Assembly (NCBI RefSeq): GCF_900107485.1
Contig: NZ_FNQE01000013.1
Span: 1 to 64,000 of the forward strand
Reading direction: 5' to 3'
DNA from: Proteiniborus ethanoligenes
GTDB taxonomy: Bacteria > Bacillota > Clostridia > Tissierellales > Proteiniboraceae
DNA: 64,000 nt
The translations under genes and the position numbers were made by a program. Shown in pieces: positions 34,736 through 44,429 of this stretch. Every line of letters begins with the position of its first letter. Position 1 is the stretch's first letter. The notes under the pieces are model-generated. The model worked only from the letters and a program-made list of their open reading frames with translations, was not told the origin of the DNA and searched no databases.

Positions 34736-34766
34736 AATAGGGACTCATTTTGAGTCCTATTTTTCC
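34736..34766 (+). terminator. Rho-independent terminator
   Basis: aataggGactca / tgagtcctatt stem (one bulged G) and T run directly after the coat-like gene pair. Confidence 0.88.
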
Positions 34767-34929
34767 ATAAATTTTTATTGATTTTTAGAAACTATAGTGA
34801 TAACATACATAAGGAAATAAAAAACTTAATTAACTAGTGAAGTTTGGAGGGGGGATATTAAAAAACAACCACTTTATGTTGACATTTTAAAGCCTTAAGC
34901 TAGCCGGCAATACTAAGAGGAGGAATAAT

Positions 34930-35871
34930 ATGCTAAAAGGAAGACATTTAATTGACCCCATGGATTTTGCGATTGAAGAACTAGAAGAAATATTTGAATT
35001 GGCAGACGAAATAATAAAAAATCCAGAGAAATATTGTCATTTATGCCATGGGAAAATACTGGCCACAATGTTTTTTGAACCAAGTACTAGAACTAGATTG
35101 AGTTTTGAAGCCGCCATGCTAAGACTTGGTGGAAGGGTGCTAGGGTTTTCAGAGCCTAACTCAAGTTCAGTTGCAAAAGGAGAAAGTATTGCAGACACCA
35201 TCAGAACAGTTGGTTGCTATACTGATATAGCAGTTATAAGGCATCCAAAAGAAGGAGCACCAAAACTTGCATCAATGTATTCTAACATTCCATTAATCAA
35301 TGCAGGTGATGGAGGACACCATCATCCCACTCAAACATTAACAGATCTTTTAACCATCAGAAGCGTTAAAAAAAGTCTTTCAAATTTAACCATAGGCCTA
35401 TGTGGAGATCTTAAATTTGGTAGGACAGTCCATTCTTTGATAAAAGCAATGTCTAGATACGAAAACAATAAGTTCATTTTGATTTCCCCACAAGAATTAC
35501 GCATACCAGAATATATAAGAAAAGAAATCCTACAAAAAAACAAAATCCCTTTTATAGAAACAGAAAAAATTGAAGAGCATATGTCGGGACTGGATATACT
35601 CTATATGACAAGAGTACAGAAAGAGCGATTTTTTAATGAAGAAGACTATGTGAGACTAAAAGATAGCTACATTTTAGATGTGGAGAAAATGAAGCTAGCA
35701 AAGTCAAACATGGTTGTTTTGCATCCTCTTCCAAGAGTTAATGAAATCTCCCATGAGATTGATAAGGATCCTAGAGCTTTCTATTTTAATCAAGCAAAGT
35801 ACGGTATGTATGTAAGGATGGCTTTAATATTAAAACTATTGGGGGTGGTAGATAATGGTTATGATAAATAA
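34930..35871 (+). CDS. pyrB: Aspartate carbamoyltransferase catalytic subunit
   Basis: A 313-residue catalytic chain that joins carbamoyl phosphate and aspartate, the first committed step of UMP synthesis. Motifs: phosphate-binding STRTRLSFE (52-60), HPTQTLTDL (about 136), TRVQKERF and HPLPR (about 262). Full length. ATG preceded by gaggagga. First gene of pyrBICFKDE; overlaps pyrI by 17 bases. The 164-base leader has no PyrR-type loop I can recognise. carA/carB are not in this operon. Confidence 0.96.
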   Translation: MLKGRHLIDPMDFAIEELEEIFELADEIIKNPEKYCHLCHGKILATMFFEPSTRTRLSFEAAMLRLGGRVLGFSEPNSSSVAKGESIADTIRTVGCYTDIAVIRHPKEGAPKLASMYSNIPLINAGDGGHHHPTQTLTDLLTIRSVKKSLSNLTIGLCGDLKFGRTVHSLIKAMSRYENNKFILISPQELRIPEYIRKEILQKNKIPFIETEKIEEHMSGLDILYMTRVQKERFFNEEDYVRLKDSYILDVEKMKLAKSNMVVLHPLPRVNEISHEIDKDPRAFYFNQAKYGMYVRMALILKLLGVVDNGYDK

Positions 35872-36286
35872 TATTAAAAAAGGAATAGTAATTGATCACA
35901 TTGAAGCAGGTCAAGGAATAAAGATATTTAACTATTTAGGTTTAGATAAGGCAGACTATACAGTAGCTTTTATAAAAAATGCACCTAGTAAAAAATTTGG
36001 GAAGAAGGATATGATCAAGATAGAGAATGTAATTGACTTCGATTTAACAGTGCTTGGTTTTATTGACTCTAATATTACAATAAATATTATTGAAAATGAA
36101 GTTATTATAGAAAAGTTAAAACCAAAACTTCCTCTTAAAGTAGAAGATGTAATGAAATGCAAAAACCCTAGATGTGTAACTTCAATAGAGAGAAATATAG
36201 TTCATTCATTTATACTAGTAGACGAAAAGAATGGACACTATAGATGCGAATATTGTGATGAGATATATCATTTTCTAGAGGTGTAA
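35855..36286 (+). CDS. pyrI: Aspartate carbamoyltransferase regulatory subunit
   Basis: A 143-residue regulatory chain. An N-terminal allosteric domain binding nucleotides ([19 protein letters not shown]) and a C-terminal zinc domain with Cys at about 102, 107, 131 and 134 (CKNPRCV, CEYC) that contacts PyrB. Its presence implies nucleotide feedback control, as in enterobacteria, archaea and many Clostridia. Coupled to pyrB by overlap. Confidence 0.95.
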   Translation: MVMINNIKKGIVIDHIEAGQGIKIFNYLGLDKADYTVAFIKNAPSKKFGKKDMIKIENVIDFDLTVLGFIDSNITINIIENEVIIEKLKPKLPLKVEDVMKCKNPRCVTSIERNIVHSFILVDEKNGHYRCEYCDEIYHFLEV

Positions 36287-36289
36287 AAT

Positions 36290-37492
36290 ATGGAGCTATT
36301 AATAAAAGGTGCTAGAATAATAGATTGGCGCCAAGATATTACATCAGATGTGTATATAAAAAACGGTACTATTCAAGATATAGGCAATAATATACAGGTG
36401 GATTGTAAAATTATTGAGGCTAAGGGTTTGGCCCTTCTCCCTTCCTTTGTAGATATGCATTGCCATTTTAGAGAACCAGGTTTTGAGTATAAGGAGGATT
36501 TACTGTCAGGAAACCTTGCTGCAGTTAGAGGCGGATACACAGCAGTTAATCTTATGGCAAATACAAATCCAGTATGTAGTAATATGGAAGTAGTTAACTA
36601 TGTACTAAATAGAGCTAAAGAAATTGGATTAATTGATGTACATCAATCTGTTTCTATAACTAATGGATTTGATGGACATAGTATTTATCATCTTGACAAT
36701 ATAGATGAGTCAGTAAAAATCATATCTGACGATGGAAATGGAGTAGAAAACAATAGAGTAATGCTTCAAGCCATGTTAAAGGCAGTGGAAAAAAACCTTA
36801 TTATAATGTCACATGCAGAGGATAGAGAATTAAGCCTATATGATACTGCATTATCAGAAAACATATCTACGATTAGAGATATTGAGCTAGCAAATTATAC
36901 TAAAGCCAGACTTCATATGGCTCATGTAAGTACAAAAGAGGCTTTACAATATATTATTGACGGAAAAAGGAAAGGAATAAATATAACCTGTGAAGTTGCT
37001 CCCCATCATATTGCTCTAGATAATAGTACAGAGTATAAAGTTAATCCTCCCTTAAGAAATAAAGAGGATGTAAATTTTCTAATAGAAGGTATAAAGCAGG
37101 GGTGGGTAGATGTAATAGCCACAGATCATGCACCTCATAGTGCTTTAGATAAGGAAAAAGGCTTACCAGGGATATCAGGACTAGAAACTGCTTTTTCAGT
37201 ATGTTTTACCAAGCTTGTAAAAGAAAAACATATTTCACTTAATAAGCTGTCAGAGCTAATGTCTAAAAATCCTGCTAATATAATGAGATTAAACAAAGGT
37301 CAAATAAAAAAAGGTTATGATGGAGATTTAGTAATAGTAGACTTAGAAAAAATGTACCATATAGATATATCTAAATTTGCATCTAAGGGTAAAAATACCC
37401 CTTTTGACAAAAGTAAAGTTTGGGGTAGTATAGAAGCTACTATAAAAGCAGGGGAAATTATATATTCAAGGGAGGGATTATATGATAGTTGA
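36290..37492 (+). CDS. pyrC: Dihydroorotase
   Basis: A 400-residue amidohydrolase of the type I (Bacillus/Clostridium) dihydroorotase class, closing carbamoyl aspartate to dihydroorotate. Metal ligands: HCHFREPG (His-58 and His-60 region), SHAED, the His in EVAPHH and ATDHAPH. RGGYTAVNLMANTNP is the usual substrate segment. Starts four bases after pyrI and overlaps pyrF by 11. Confidence 0.94.
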   Translation: MELLIKGARIIDWRQDITSDVYIKNGTIQDIGNNIQVDCKIIEAKGLALLPSFVDMHCHFREPGFEYKEDLLSGNLAAVRGGYTAVNLMANTNPVCSNMEVVNYVLNRAKEIGLIDVHQSVSITNGFDGHSIYHLDNIDESVKIISDDGNGVENNRVMLQAMLKAVEKNLIIMSHAEDRELSLYDTALSENISTIRDIELANYTKARLHMAHVSTKEALQYIIDGKRKGINITCEVAPHHIALDNSTEYKVNPPLRNKEDVNFLIEGIKQGWVDVIATDHAPHSALDKEKGLPGISGLETAFSVCFTKLVKEKHISLNKLSELMSKNPANIMRLNKGQIKKGYDGDLVIVDLEKMYHIDISKFASKGKNTPFDKSKVWGSIEATIKAGEIIYSREGLYDS

Positions 37493-38354
37493 TAAATTAT
37501 ATGAATCAGTAAGGAAAAAAAGTGTTGTATGTGTAGGATTAGACACAGCAATTGAATATGTACCAAAAAGTTTTCAGGAGAAGTATTTCGCAATATCAGA
37601 TACAATATTTGAATTTAATAGAAGAATTATAGATGCTACCTATGATATAGCAGCTTGCTTTAAGCTACAAATCGCATATTACGAAGCTTTAGGAATAGAG
37701 GGACTTATAGCTTATAAAAGGACAATTCAATATATTAGGGAGAAAAAATGTATTGTGGTAGCAGATATAAAAAGAGGAGATATTTCAAAAACGGCTGAAA
37801 TGTATGCAAAGGCTCATTTTGAAGGAGACTTTGAAAGTGACTTTATTACACTAAATCCTTATATGGGAATGGATAGCATAACACCTTATTTAAGCTATGT
37901 TAGAGAAAAAGAGAAAGGATTATTTATACTTATTAGAACCTCTAACGAAGGAGCTCATGATATTCAATATATTAAAGATTCAAATGATAAACCTGTATAC
38001 AAACTTGTAGGAGATAAAATAGAAAACCTAGCAAATGATTACATTGGTAAATGTGGATATAGCTCTGTAGGTGGAGTTGCAGGGTGTACCCATGTAGATG
38101 AAGCTAAGGATATTAGGAAAGATTTAAGTAATATGTTTTTCCTTATTCCTGGATATGGTGCACAAGGAGGAAAGGCTAAGGATGTTGCTAGATATTTGAA
38201 AAATGGGAATGGAGGAATAGTTAATTCATCAAGAGGTATTCTGCTCGCTTATAAAAAACATGATAATGATGATAATTTTGATGTCTATGCTAGAGAAGAA
38301 GTATTATTCATGAGGGAGGACATTAATAATGCAGTCAAAGCATATGAAGGCTAA
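37482..38354 (+). CDS. pyrF: Orotidine 5'-phosphate decarboxylase, type 2
   Basis: A 290-residue decarboxylase producing UMP. The longer, type 2 form: SVVCVGLDTAIEYVP at the N-terminus, catalytic ADIKRGDISKTAEMYA (about 92-107), ITLNPYMGMDSI, RTSNEGAHDIQ and PGYGAQGG. Overlaps pyrC (11 bases) and pyrK (26 bases). Confidence 0.95.
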   Translation: MIVDKLYESVRKKSVVCVGLDTAIEYVPKSFQEKYFAISDTIFEFNRRIIDATYDIAACFKLQIAYYEALGIEGLIAYKRTIQYIREKKCIVVADIKRGDISKTAEMYAKAHFEGDFESDFITLNPYMGMDSITPYLSYVREKEKGLFILIRTSNEGAHDIQYIKDSNDKPVYKLVGDKIENLANDYIGKCGYSSVGGVAGCTHVDEAKDIRKDLSNMFFLIPGYGAQGGKAKDVARYLKNGNGGIVNSSRGILLAYKKHDNDDNFDVYAREEVLFMREDINNAVKAYEG

Positions 38355-39069
38355 AATTCTTGAAAACAAAGAAATAGCACAAAGTATTTTTAAGCTAATA
38401 ATTAAAGGTAAGTTTGAGGGAAAGTCAGGACAATTTTATATGTTGCGTAGTTGGAATAGAGAACCTTTATTATCTAGACCTATTAGTATTCATAACATAG
38501 ATGAAAATAAGATAGAATTTCTTTATGAAATAAGGGGAAAAGGAACAGAAATATTTAGTAATTTAGAGAAAGATGATTATATTGAGCTTTTAGGGCCTTT
38601 AGGTAATGGGTTTGATATAGATAATATTAAAGGCAGAGTAGCTATCGTTACTGGCGGGATTGGCATAGCTCCAATGTATTATGTAGCAAAATCCCTCAAT
38701 GGTTGCGTAATTGACTTCTATGCAGGCTTTAGAGACATAGCGTATCTAATTGATGATATTAATAAAATAGCAAATAGAGTATATATATCTACAGATACAG
38801 GAAGCTATGGTTATAAAGGATTTATTACAGAAATATTTGATTCAATTAATTATGATATTATACTTTGTTGTGGTCCTAACATTATGATGGATAAGGTTGT
38901 GAAGACTTGTTTAGATAACAATAAAAAAATATATATTTCTAAGGAAAATTACATGGCCTGTGGAATAGGAGCATGCTTAGGCTGTACATGTAGTACAAGC
39001 AATGGAATGAAAACAGTGTGTAAAGATGGACCAGTTTTTAGCGGTGAGGAAGTGATGAACTATGCTTAG
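38329..39069 (+). CDS. pyrK: Dihydroorotate dehydrogenase B, electron transfer subunit
   Basis: A 246-residue FAD and [2Fe-2S] protein passing electrons from PyrD to NAD. FAD-binding RPISIHN, NAD-binding [14 protein letters not shown] (about 105-118), and the cluster cysteines in [11 protein letters not shown] plus a later Cys in VCKDGPVF. Start at 38329 has gggagga upstream, inside pyrF; ATG at 38344 is an alternative. Followed at once by pyrD, overlapping eight bases. Confidence 0.94.
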   Translation: MQSKHMKAKILENKEIAQSIFKLIIKGKFEGKSGQFYMLRSWNREPLLSRPISIHNIDENKIEFLYEIRGKGTEIFSNLEKDDYIELLGPLGNGFDIDNIKGRVAIVTGGIGIAPMYYVAKSLNGCVIDFYAGFRDIAYLIDDINKIANRVYISTDTGSYGYKGFITEIFDSINYDIILCCGPNIMMDKVVKTCLDNNKKIYISKENYMACGIGACLGCTCSTSNGMKTVCKDGPVFSGEEVMNYA

Positions 39070-39964
39070 TGTGAACATATGTGATGTGGAATTAAAGAAT
39101 CCTGTTATAGCAGCATCTGGTACTTTTGGATTTGGGAAGGAATATTCCGGATTTTTTGATGTCTCTAAGCTAGGTGGTATATGTACTAAGGGCTTAACAA
39201 TACATAAAAAAGAAGGCAATAAAGGTATTAGGCTTTATGAAACAACTGGCGGTTTAATAAATAGTATAGGGCTTCAAAATCCAGGCATAGATAATTTTAT
39301 ATCTAATGAACTACCTTTTATGAATGAGCTTGATACAGGTATTATTGCTAATCTTGGCGGAGGAAGTATAGAAGAATACATTGAAGGGATATATAAACTA
39401 AATGAAACTAATGTAGATTTTATAGAGCTAAATATATCTTGTCCTAATGTAAAAGCAGGGGGAATGGCTTTTGGTATAAAATCTAGTGTTGCATATAAAG
39501 TTGTGTTAGAAGTATGTAAACTTTCTAAAAAGCCTATTATTGTAAAACTTTCCCCAAATGCAGAAGATATTGTAGACATGGCCATAAAATGCTGTGAAGC
39601 AGGAGCAGGGGCAATATCATTAGTAAATACTTTTAAGGCCATGGCTATAGATATATACAACAAAAAACCAGTATTTGATAATGTGTTTGCTGGATTATCT
39701 GGTCCAGCTATAAAACCTATAGCACTAAGAATGGTTTATGAAGTATCAAATGCAGTAGAGGTTCCTGTAATTGGGATTGGTGGAATAATGGATTGGAAAG
39801 ATGCTATAGAATTTATAATGGCAGGTGCAGCTGCTGTTCAAGTAGGTACTGCAAATTTTATTAAGCCTGATATATCCTTAGACATTATTCAAGGAATAGA
39901 AGCTTTTTTAAAAGCAGAGGGAATCAAATCAATAAATGAAATAAAAGGAATAGCAAGGAGGTAG
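39062..39964 (+). CDS. pyrD: Dihydroorotate dehydrogenase B, catalytic subunit
   Basis: A 300-residue FMN enzyme of class 1B. Substrate loop with active Cys in [13 protein letters not shown] (around residue 127), FMN-binding [26 protein letters not shown] and [12 protein letters not shown]. The 1B class uses NAD through PyrK, encoded just before it, consistent with an anaerobe. Five bases before pyrE. Confidence 0.95.
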   Translation: MLSVNICDVELKNPVIAASGTFGFGKEYSGFFDVSKLGGICTKGLTIHKKEGNKGIRLYETTGGLINSIGLQNPGIDNFISNELPFMNELDTGIIANLGGGSIEEYIEGIYKLNETNVDFIELNISCPNVKAGGMAFGIKSSVAYKVVLEVCKLSKKPIIVKLSPNAEDIVDMAIKCCEAGAGAISLVNTFKAMAIDIYNKKPVFDNVFAGLSGPAIKPIALRMVYEVSNAVEVPVIGIGGIMDWKDAIEFIMAGAAAVQVGTANFIKPDISLDIIQGIEAFLKAEGIKSINEIKGIARR

Positions 39965-39968
39965 GGTT

Positions 39969-40538
39969 GTGGTTTTAGATATACTTAGAAAAACTGAAGC
40001 TTTATTAGAGGGACACTTTTTATTATCATCAGGTAAGCACAGCAATAAATATATTCAGTGTGCTAAGGTTCTTCAATATCCAGAGGAATCAGAAAAAATA
40101 TTAAGCAAAGTTGCTAATCAATTGACTGATTTAGAAATAGACATAGTTTTAGGTCCTGCTATGGGTGGAGTAATAGTGGCTTATGAACTAGGAAGACAAT
40201 TAGGCAAAAAAGCAATATTTACAGAACGAGAAAAGGAAAATGATACTGTAGTTTTAAGAAGAGGATTTGAGATAAAGAAAGGAGAAAAGGTTTTAATATC
40301 TGAAGATGTAATAACCACTGGAAAATCTGCTTTAGAAGCTATAGAATTAGTTGAAAATATGGGAGGAGAAGTAGTTGGTATAGCTTGTATAGCTGATAGA
40401 AGTAAAGGGAAATTAAGGTATCCTGTATATAGTGCTGTAGAATTAGATATAGACAGCTATGAAAGTGACCAGTGTCCACTTTGTAAAAAAGGAATACCTT
40501 ATGTAAAGCCTGGTAGCAGGAAAAAATTTAAGGGTTAA
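39969..40538 (+). CDS. pyrE: Orotate phosphoribosyltransferase
   Basis: A 189-residue enzyme joining orotate to PRPP. The PRPP motif [18 protein letters not shown] (about 107-124) and [18 protein letters not shown] are clear; the last 30 residues carry [21 protein letters not shown], the Cys-containing tail typical of the archaeal/clostridial form. GTG start at 39969 follows aaggaggtaggg. Last gene of the operon. Confidence 0.95.
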   Translation: MVLDILRKTEALLEGHFLLSSGKHSNKYIQCAKVLQYPEESEKILSKVANQLTDLEIDIVLGPAMGGVIVAYELGRQLGKKAIFTEREKENDTVVLRRGFEIKKGEKVLISEDVITTGKSALEAIELVENMGGEVVGIACIADRSKGKLRYPVYSAVELDIDSYESDQCPLCKKGIPYVKPGSRKKFKG

Positions 40539-40578
40539 TAATAGATGTAATTATTTAATATAGGTCAAACAATGCAAA

Positions 40579-40620
40579 ATGGAGTTACATGAGGAATTAA
40601 AATATCTGTAACTCCATTAA
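40579..40620. terminator. Terminator between convergent pyrE and degV
   Basis: Stem atggagttaca / tgtaactccat (40579-40589, 40607-40617). T runs are short on both sides, so strength is moderate. Confidence 0.65.
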
Positions 40621-40647
40621 GTTTAATAGAGAGTATCTGTTTTGGTT

Positions 40648-41505
40648 TTATATCTTTTCATTTAATATGTATAATATTCCAACGGTATTAGGACCGCAAT
40701 GGCTAGAGATGACACAGCCTGCGTCAGTAATGATGACTTCTTCTACATCTAATTCCTTTTCAAGCTGTTCCTTTAAAAAGTTAGCATCTTCAAGGCCTTC
40801 AGTATGAGTTACAAATACTCTTTTCTTATCCATGCTATCCTTGTCTTTTAGAGCATTTTCTAGCATAGTTTCAAGAATCTTTTCTCTTTTTCCCCTTGCT
40901 TTCTGTCCTACAATCATACCACCATCTACTACTTTAATTATAGGCCTAATTTTCAAAACACTTCCCATTAATGCTTGAGTAGCAGAACATCGTCCACCCT
41001 TATAGAGGTAATCTAAAGTATCTGGTACAAAGGCAGTTTCCACATTAGGAGCCAATTCTCTTAATTTGGCTGCAATATCTTCTACACCCATACCTTCATT
41101 GGCAAAATCTACAGCTTTCATTACAAGTAATCCTATGCCAGTAGACAAGTTAAAGGAGTCTACTATTTCTATTTTTGCATTAGGAAACTCGCTTGCAGCG
41201 ATCTTTGCATTTTGTAGTGTAGATGATAGCTTTGATGAAATACCTATATAAAGTATATCTCTTCCTTCTTCAACAAATGGTTTAAAAGCATTAACAAAGT
41301 CTAAGGGTGATGGGGCAGAGGTTTTAGGAAGCTTATCGTATTCAGCTACCTTAGTATATAGATCTTTGGTTGTTATCTGGACTCCATCCTTATAGGACTC
41401 GTCATCAAACCCTACATAAAGAGGAACTATAGAAATTTGATTGTTTTCTATAAGATTCTTGCTTAAATCGGAAGTGCTATCAGCAAATATTTTAATTTTA
41501 CTCAT
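40648..41505 (-). CDS. DegV-family fatty-acid-binding protein
   Basis: A 285-residue DegV protein (FakB-like), which binds a fatty acid for phosphorylation by a fatty-acid kinase. Signature FADSTSDLSKNL at the start, SAPSPLDFVNAF, IGISSKLSSTLQNA and DSFNLSTGIGLLV for the lipid pocket, and SSHCGPNTVGILY at the end. Full length. ATG preceded by aagggggatt. Monocistronic, divergent from the T-box/trpS unit; no FakA gene nearby. Confidence 0.93.
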   Translation of the reverse strand: MSKIKIFADSTSDLSKNLIENNQISIVPLYVGFDDESYKDGVQITTKDLYTKVAEYDKLPKTSAPSPLDFVNAFKPFVEEGRDILYIGISSKLSSTLQNAKIAASEFPNAKIEIVDSFNLSTGIGLLVMKAVDFANEGMGVEDIAAKLRELAPNVETAFVPDTLDYLYKGGRCSATQALMGSVLKIRPIIKVVDGGMIVGQKARGKREKILETMLENALKDKDSMDKKRVFVTHTEGLEDANFLKEQLEKELDVEEVIITDAGCVISSHCGPNTVGILYILNEKI

Positions 41506-41646
41506 AGATGTAAATCCCCCTTTCTACGCCTATAAAAATATTATACTATTAATCGTGACAATATAACAATAATAATTATCTATAATAAAATTGATTTAAA
41601 AACAATACCCAAATATAGGATAATAATATAAAAAATAATAAAAGTG

Positions 41647-41674
41647 TTTACATTTATATATAATTATATATAAT
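41647..41674 (+). promoter_or_regulatory. trpS promoter
   Basis: TTTACA (41647-41652), 16-base spacer, TATAAT (41669-41674). Transcription would begin near 41682, just before the T-box leader. Confidence 0.65.
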
Positions 41675-41699
41675 AGTTATAATAACATATTTAAATCAA

Positions 41700-41920
41700 T
41701 GAATGAGAGTAGTAGACATTTTTTCTAGCCAAAGCGATTCAGGGATGGTGCAAGCCTGAAGCTTAGATATTTGTTGAATGGACTCATGAGTTTAAGCTTG
41801 AAATAGCAGTAAAGCTTAACGGGAATCTACCGTTATAGATAGAGGGAGTCATTTGACTAACTAGAGTGGTACCGCGGAATCAGCCTTTCGTCTCTTATTG
41901 AGATGAGAGGCTTTTATTTT
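41700..41920 (+). promoter_or_regulatory. Tryptophan T-box leader
   Basis: A T-box riboswitch. The specifier loop reads gaatggac with the Trp codon TGG at 41779-41781; the T-box sequence aactagagtggtaccgcgg is at 41859-41877; the terminator agcctttcgtctc / gagatgagaggct with T run is at 41882-41920. Uncharged tRNA-Trp pairs with TGG and the T-box bulge, favouring the antiterminator and trpS expression. This accounts for most of the gene-free 41506-41974. Confidence 0.96.
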
Positions 41921-41974
41921 TTATTTATAATATGTATAAAAATAGACTATTTAAAATAATAGGAGGTAATAAGT

Positions 41975-42970
41975 ATGAGTGAAAAGAAGGTAATATTTAG
42001 TGGAGTTAAGCCTACAGGAGAACCTACCTTAGGCAATTACTTGGGAGCACTAAAAAACTGGGTAGAGCTTCAGGATGACTATGATTGTTATTATTGTATA
42101 GTAGACCTACATGCTATTACTGTACCTCAAGAGCCTAAAGATTTAAGAAGACGCTCATTAGAAATATTAGCTCAATATATAGCAACAGGTATAGAGCCTG
42201 AAAAAAACACATTGTTTTTTCAATCTCATGTAAGTGCACATGCTGAGCTATCTTGGGTGCTAAACTGTATTTCATATATGGGGCAATTAGGTAGAATGAC
42301 CCAATATAAAGAAAAGTCACAAAAAGGTGAAGAAAATCTAAATGCGGGATTGTTTACTTATCCTGTTTTAATGGCGGCTGATATATTATTATATGGAGCT
42401 GACCTAGTACCAGTAGGAGAAGATCAAAAGCAGCATTTAGAGCTCGCTAGAGATTTAGCTATTAGGTTCAATAATAGATACAGCGAAACCTTTAAGATTC
42501 CTGATGTTTACATGTCGAAGTTTGGAAACAGAATAATGGGTCTACAAGATCCTTTAAGCAAAATGTCAAAATCAGGTGATGACGAAAATGATTATATATT
42601 AATAATTGAGGATGCAGATGTAACAGCAAGGAAAATAAAAAGAGCAGTTACGGATTCTATAGGCATAGTTAAATATTCGGATGAGCAGCCAGGAATAAAA
42701 AATCTAATTACAATATATTCTAAGTTTTCAGGAGAAAGCATAGCTGATATTGAAAACAAGTATGAAAATCAAGGCTATGGCAAGTTTAAAGGAGATTTAG
42801 CTGAAATAGTAGTTGAAGGACTAAGACCAATTAGAAAGAAATATTCTGACCTTATGAATAACAAAGACTATTTACAAACAATATATACAGAGGGAGCAAG
42901 AAAAGCAGAATATGTAGCTAATAAGACTTTAAGAAAGGTATATAAGAAGGTTGGATTTATACCAAGATAG
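41975..42970 (+). CDS. trpS: Tryptophan--tRNA ligase
   Basis: A 331-residue class I aminoacyl-tRNA synthetase. The HIGH-like motif is in KPTGEPTLGNYLGAL (about 11-25, GNYLG) and KMSKS is at about 195-199. Other markers: QSHVSAHAELSWVLNC, MAADILLYGADLVPVGEDQKQH. Full length, ATG after ggaggt. Placed under the tryptophan T-box, which confirms the amino acid. Confidence 0.96.
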   Translation: MSEKKVIFSGVKPTGEPTLGNYLGALKNWVELQDDYDCYYCIVDLHAITVPQEPKDLRRRSLEILAQYIATGIEPEKNTLFFQSHVSAHAELSWVLNCISYMGQLGRMTQYKEKSQKGEENLNAGLFTYPVLMAADILLYGADLVPVGEDQKQHLELARDLAIRFNNRYSETFKIPDVYMSKFGNRIMGLQDPLSKMSKSGDDENDYILIIEDADVTARKIKRAVTDSIGIVKYSDEQPGIKNLITIYSKFSGESIADIENKYENQGYGKFKGDLAEIVVEGLRPIRKKYSDLMNNKDYLQTIYTEGARKAEYVANKTLRKVYKKVGFIPR

Positions 42971-42986
42971 TGTAAAAGATTATATC

Positions 42987-43037
42987 AAAAAAATCTATTG
43001 CTTAAGAAAATCTATAGCAATAGATTTTTTTAGTTTT
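42987..43037 (+). terminator. Rho-independent terminator
   Basis: Stem aaaaaatctattgct / agcaatagatttttt with following T-rich bases, after trpS. Confidence 0.9.
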
Positions 43038-43067
43038 TCCAAATGATAATGTTTATCATTTGGAAAA
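43035..43067 (+). promoter_or_regulatory. Fur-like operator before superoxide dismutase
   Basis: A perfect inverted repeat with 15-bp arms (ttttccaaatgataa / ttatcatttggaaaa) around tgt. Its core TGATAATGTTTATCA (43044-43058) differs by one base from the 7-1-7 Fur box TGATAATNATTATCA, and is also close to PerR boxes. A -10 TATAAT follows at 43079-43084, so the repeat covers the -35 region. Expected binding of a Fur-family repressor (Fur or PerR) responding to iron or peroxide. Confidence 0.72.
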
Positions 43068-43132
43068 GTGGATATATATATAATACATTGCAAATAAACA
43101 AATTAACATATATAAAGTAGAGGAGAGATATT

Positions 43133-43744
43133 ATGAAATTTGTATTACCTAAATTAAATTATTCCTTTGATGCATTAGAGCCGCATATAGATAAATTAAC
43201 CATGGAAACACATTATTCTAAGCATCATCAAGCCTATGTAGATAACTTGAACAAAGCCTTAGAGGGACATGAGAAGTTTGCTGATATGGATATTGAAGAC
43301 ATATTAAAAGGTCTAGAAGGCTTACCAGAAAGCATTAGAAAAGCTGTAAGAAACAATGGTGGAGGACATTATAATCATACACTGTTTTGGGATATAATGT
43401 CATCTGAAGGTGGCGGAAGCCCAGAAGGAGAGTTAGCTTCAAAAATTGATGAAGATTTAGGTGGATTCAATAAATTTAAAGAAGAATTTAAAAAAGCAGC
43501 CTTAGGACAGTTTGGAAGTGGCTGGGCTTGGTTAGTCATAGATACTGATGGGAAGCTGGCTATTGAAGCTACTCCAAACCAAGATAACCCAATTTCAAAT
43601 GGCAAAAAACCAATCCTTGGTATAGATGTATGGGAGCACGCATATTATCTAAAATATATGAACAGAAGAGGAGACTATATTGATTCTTGGTGGAATGTAC
43701 TAGATTGGAAAAAGGTAGCTGAAAGATTTGAAAAATTAAAATAA
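43133..43744 (+). CDS. sodA: Superoxide dismutase, Mn/Fe family
   Basis: A 203-residue cytoplasmic dismutase turning superoxide to oxygen and peroxide. Metal ligands: His-27 (ETHYSKHH), a His near 81 (NNGGGHYNH), and Asp and His in DVWEHAYY (about 163-170). The NNGGGHYNH and PNQDNP patterns point to the manganese type. Slight insertion between the first two ligands (LEGLPESIR) is common. ATG after gaggaga. Oxygen defence in an anaerobe; likely derepressed through the palindrome upstream. Confidence 0.94.
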   Translation: MKFVLPKLNYSFDALEPHIDKLTMETHYSKHHQAYVDNLNKALEGHEKFADMDIEDILKGLEGLPESIRKAVRNNGGGHYNHTLFWDIMSSEGGGSPEGELASKIDEDLGGFNKFKEEFKKAALGQFGSGWAWLVIDTDGKLAIEATPNQDNPISNGKKPILGIDVWEHAYYLKYMNRRGDYIDSWWNVLDWKKVAERFEKLK

Positions 43745-43756
43745 GAGTAATATTTA

Positions 43757-43793
43757 GGGCCCTGTAGAAGTTCAATGCAGGGTCTATTTTTTT
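43757..43793 (+). terminator. Rho-independent terminator
   Basis: Imperfect stem ggccctgta / tgcagggtc and a run of seven T, after sodA. The rest of the gap to 44003 shows no convincing gene (a 28-codon frame at 43899 has no ribosome site). Confidence 0.75.
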
Positions 43794-44003
43794 GCTATAA
43801 ATTATAGTGAAACCAAATTTAGAGGAATATGCATGTATGTTGTAGAATAGATTATTTAAATTTTTTTATATACTATACTCAGGCAACTGGATTAGTTAAT
43901 GCTCATATTACAAGATGCTTTAGATATGAAGGCTGACTGTTATAAGAGAAAGAAATTAGTTTCTAGTATTTTAAATAAAATCTGATAAGAAAGGATGTTA
44001 CAT

Positions 44004-44387
44004 ATGAATAGTTTTCCAACCATAGAAGAGGTTCACGCAATACTTGATGAAATAGCTGAGGAGTTGCCTCAAGAATTATTTGAAAAATTAAATGAAGGAA
44101 TTATTCTCCTACCAGAATATAAAATGCACCCAGAAAGCAGAGCAACAGATATACTTTACATCATGGGAGAGTATTCTCATGGTATAACTGGAAGACGTAT
44201 AACAATATATTATGGTTCTTTTAAGAAAATTTATAGCGGTACATCTCTTATAGCTTTGCGAGAAAAATTAAAAGGTACACTATTACACGAGTTTACTCAT
44301 CATTTAGAGTCCTTAGCAGGTGATAAAGATCTTGAGATAGAGGATGCTGAAAATTTAGCAAGATACAAAGAAAATAAGCTAAAATGA
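44004..44387 (+). CDS. Zincin-like metallopeptidase family protein (DUF1025)
   Basis: A 127-residue protein of the small zincin-like family (PF06262/DUF1025). The zinc motif HEFTH (HExxH) is at about 95-99 in LLHEFTHHLESLAG; the N-terminal FPTIEEVHAILDEIAEELPQ and LFEKLNEGIILLPEY are family traits. ATG at 44004 has aaagga eight bases upstream; the ATG at 43995 is too close to it. No signal peptide. It lies 42 bases before the peptide-type transporter genes and could be co-transcribed. Catalysis has not been shown for the family. Confidence 0.87.
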   Translation: MNSFPTIEEVHAILDEIAEELPQELFEKLNEGIILLPEYKMHPESRATDILYIMGEYSHGITGRRITIYYGSFKKIYSGTSLIALREKLKGTLLHEFTHHLESLAGDKDLEIEDAENLARYKENKLK

Positions 44388-44429
44388 TAAAGCCTATACC
44401 TAGCTTTACAATTCTTGGGGGGGATATGT

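Noticed and set aside
43035-43067. Second terminator after trpS
   Set aside because: The palindrome has A-rich rather than T-rich sequence after it and its core matches a Fur box before sodA.
43899-43985. 28-codon ORF between sodA and the zincin-like gene
   Set aside because: No ribosome binding site and a length easily reached by chance.
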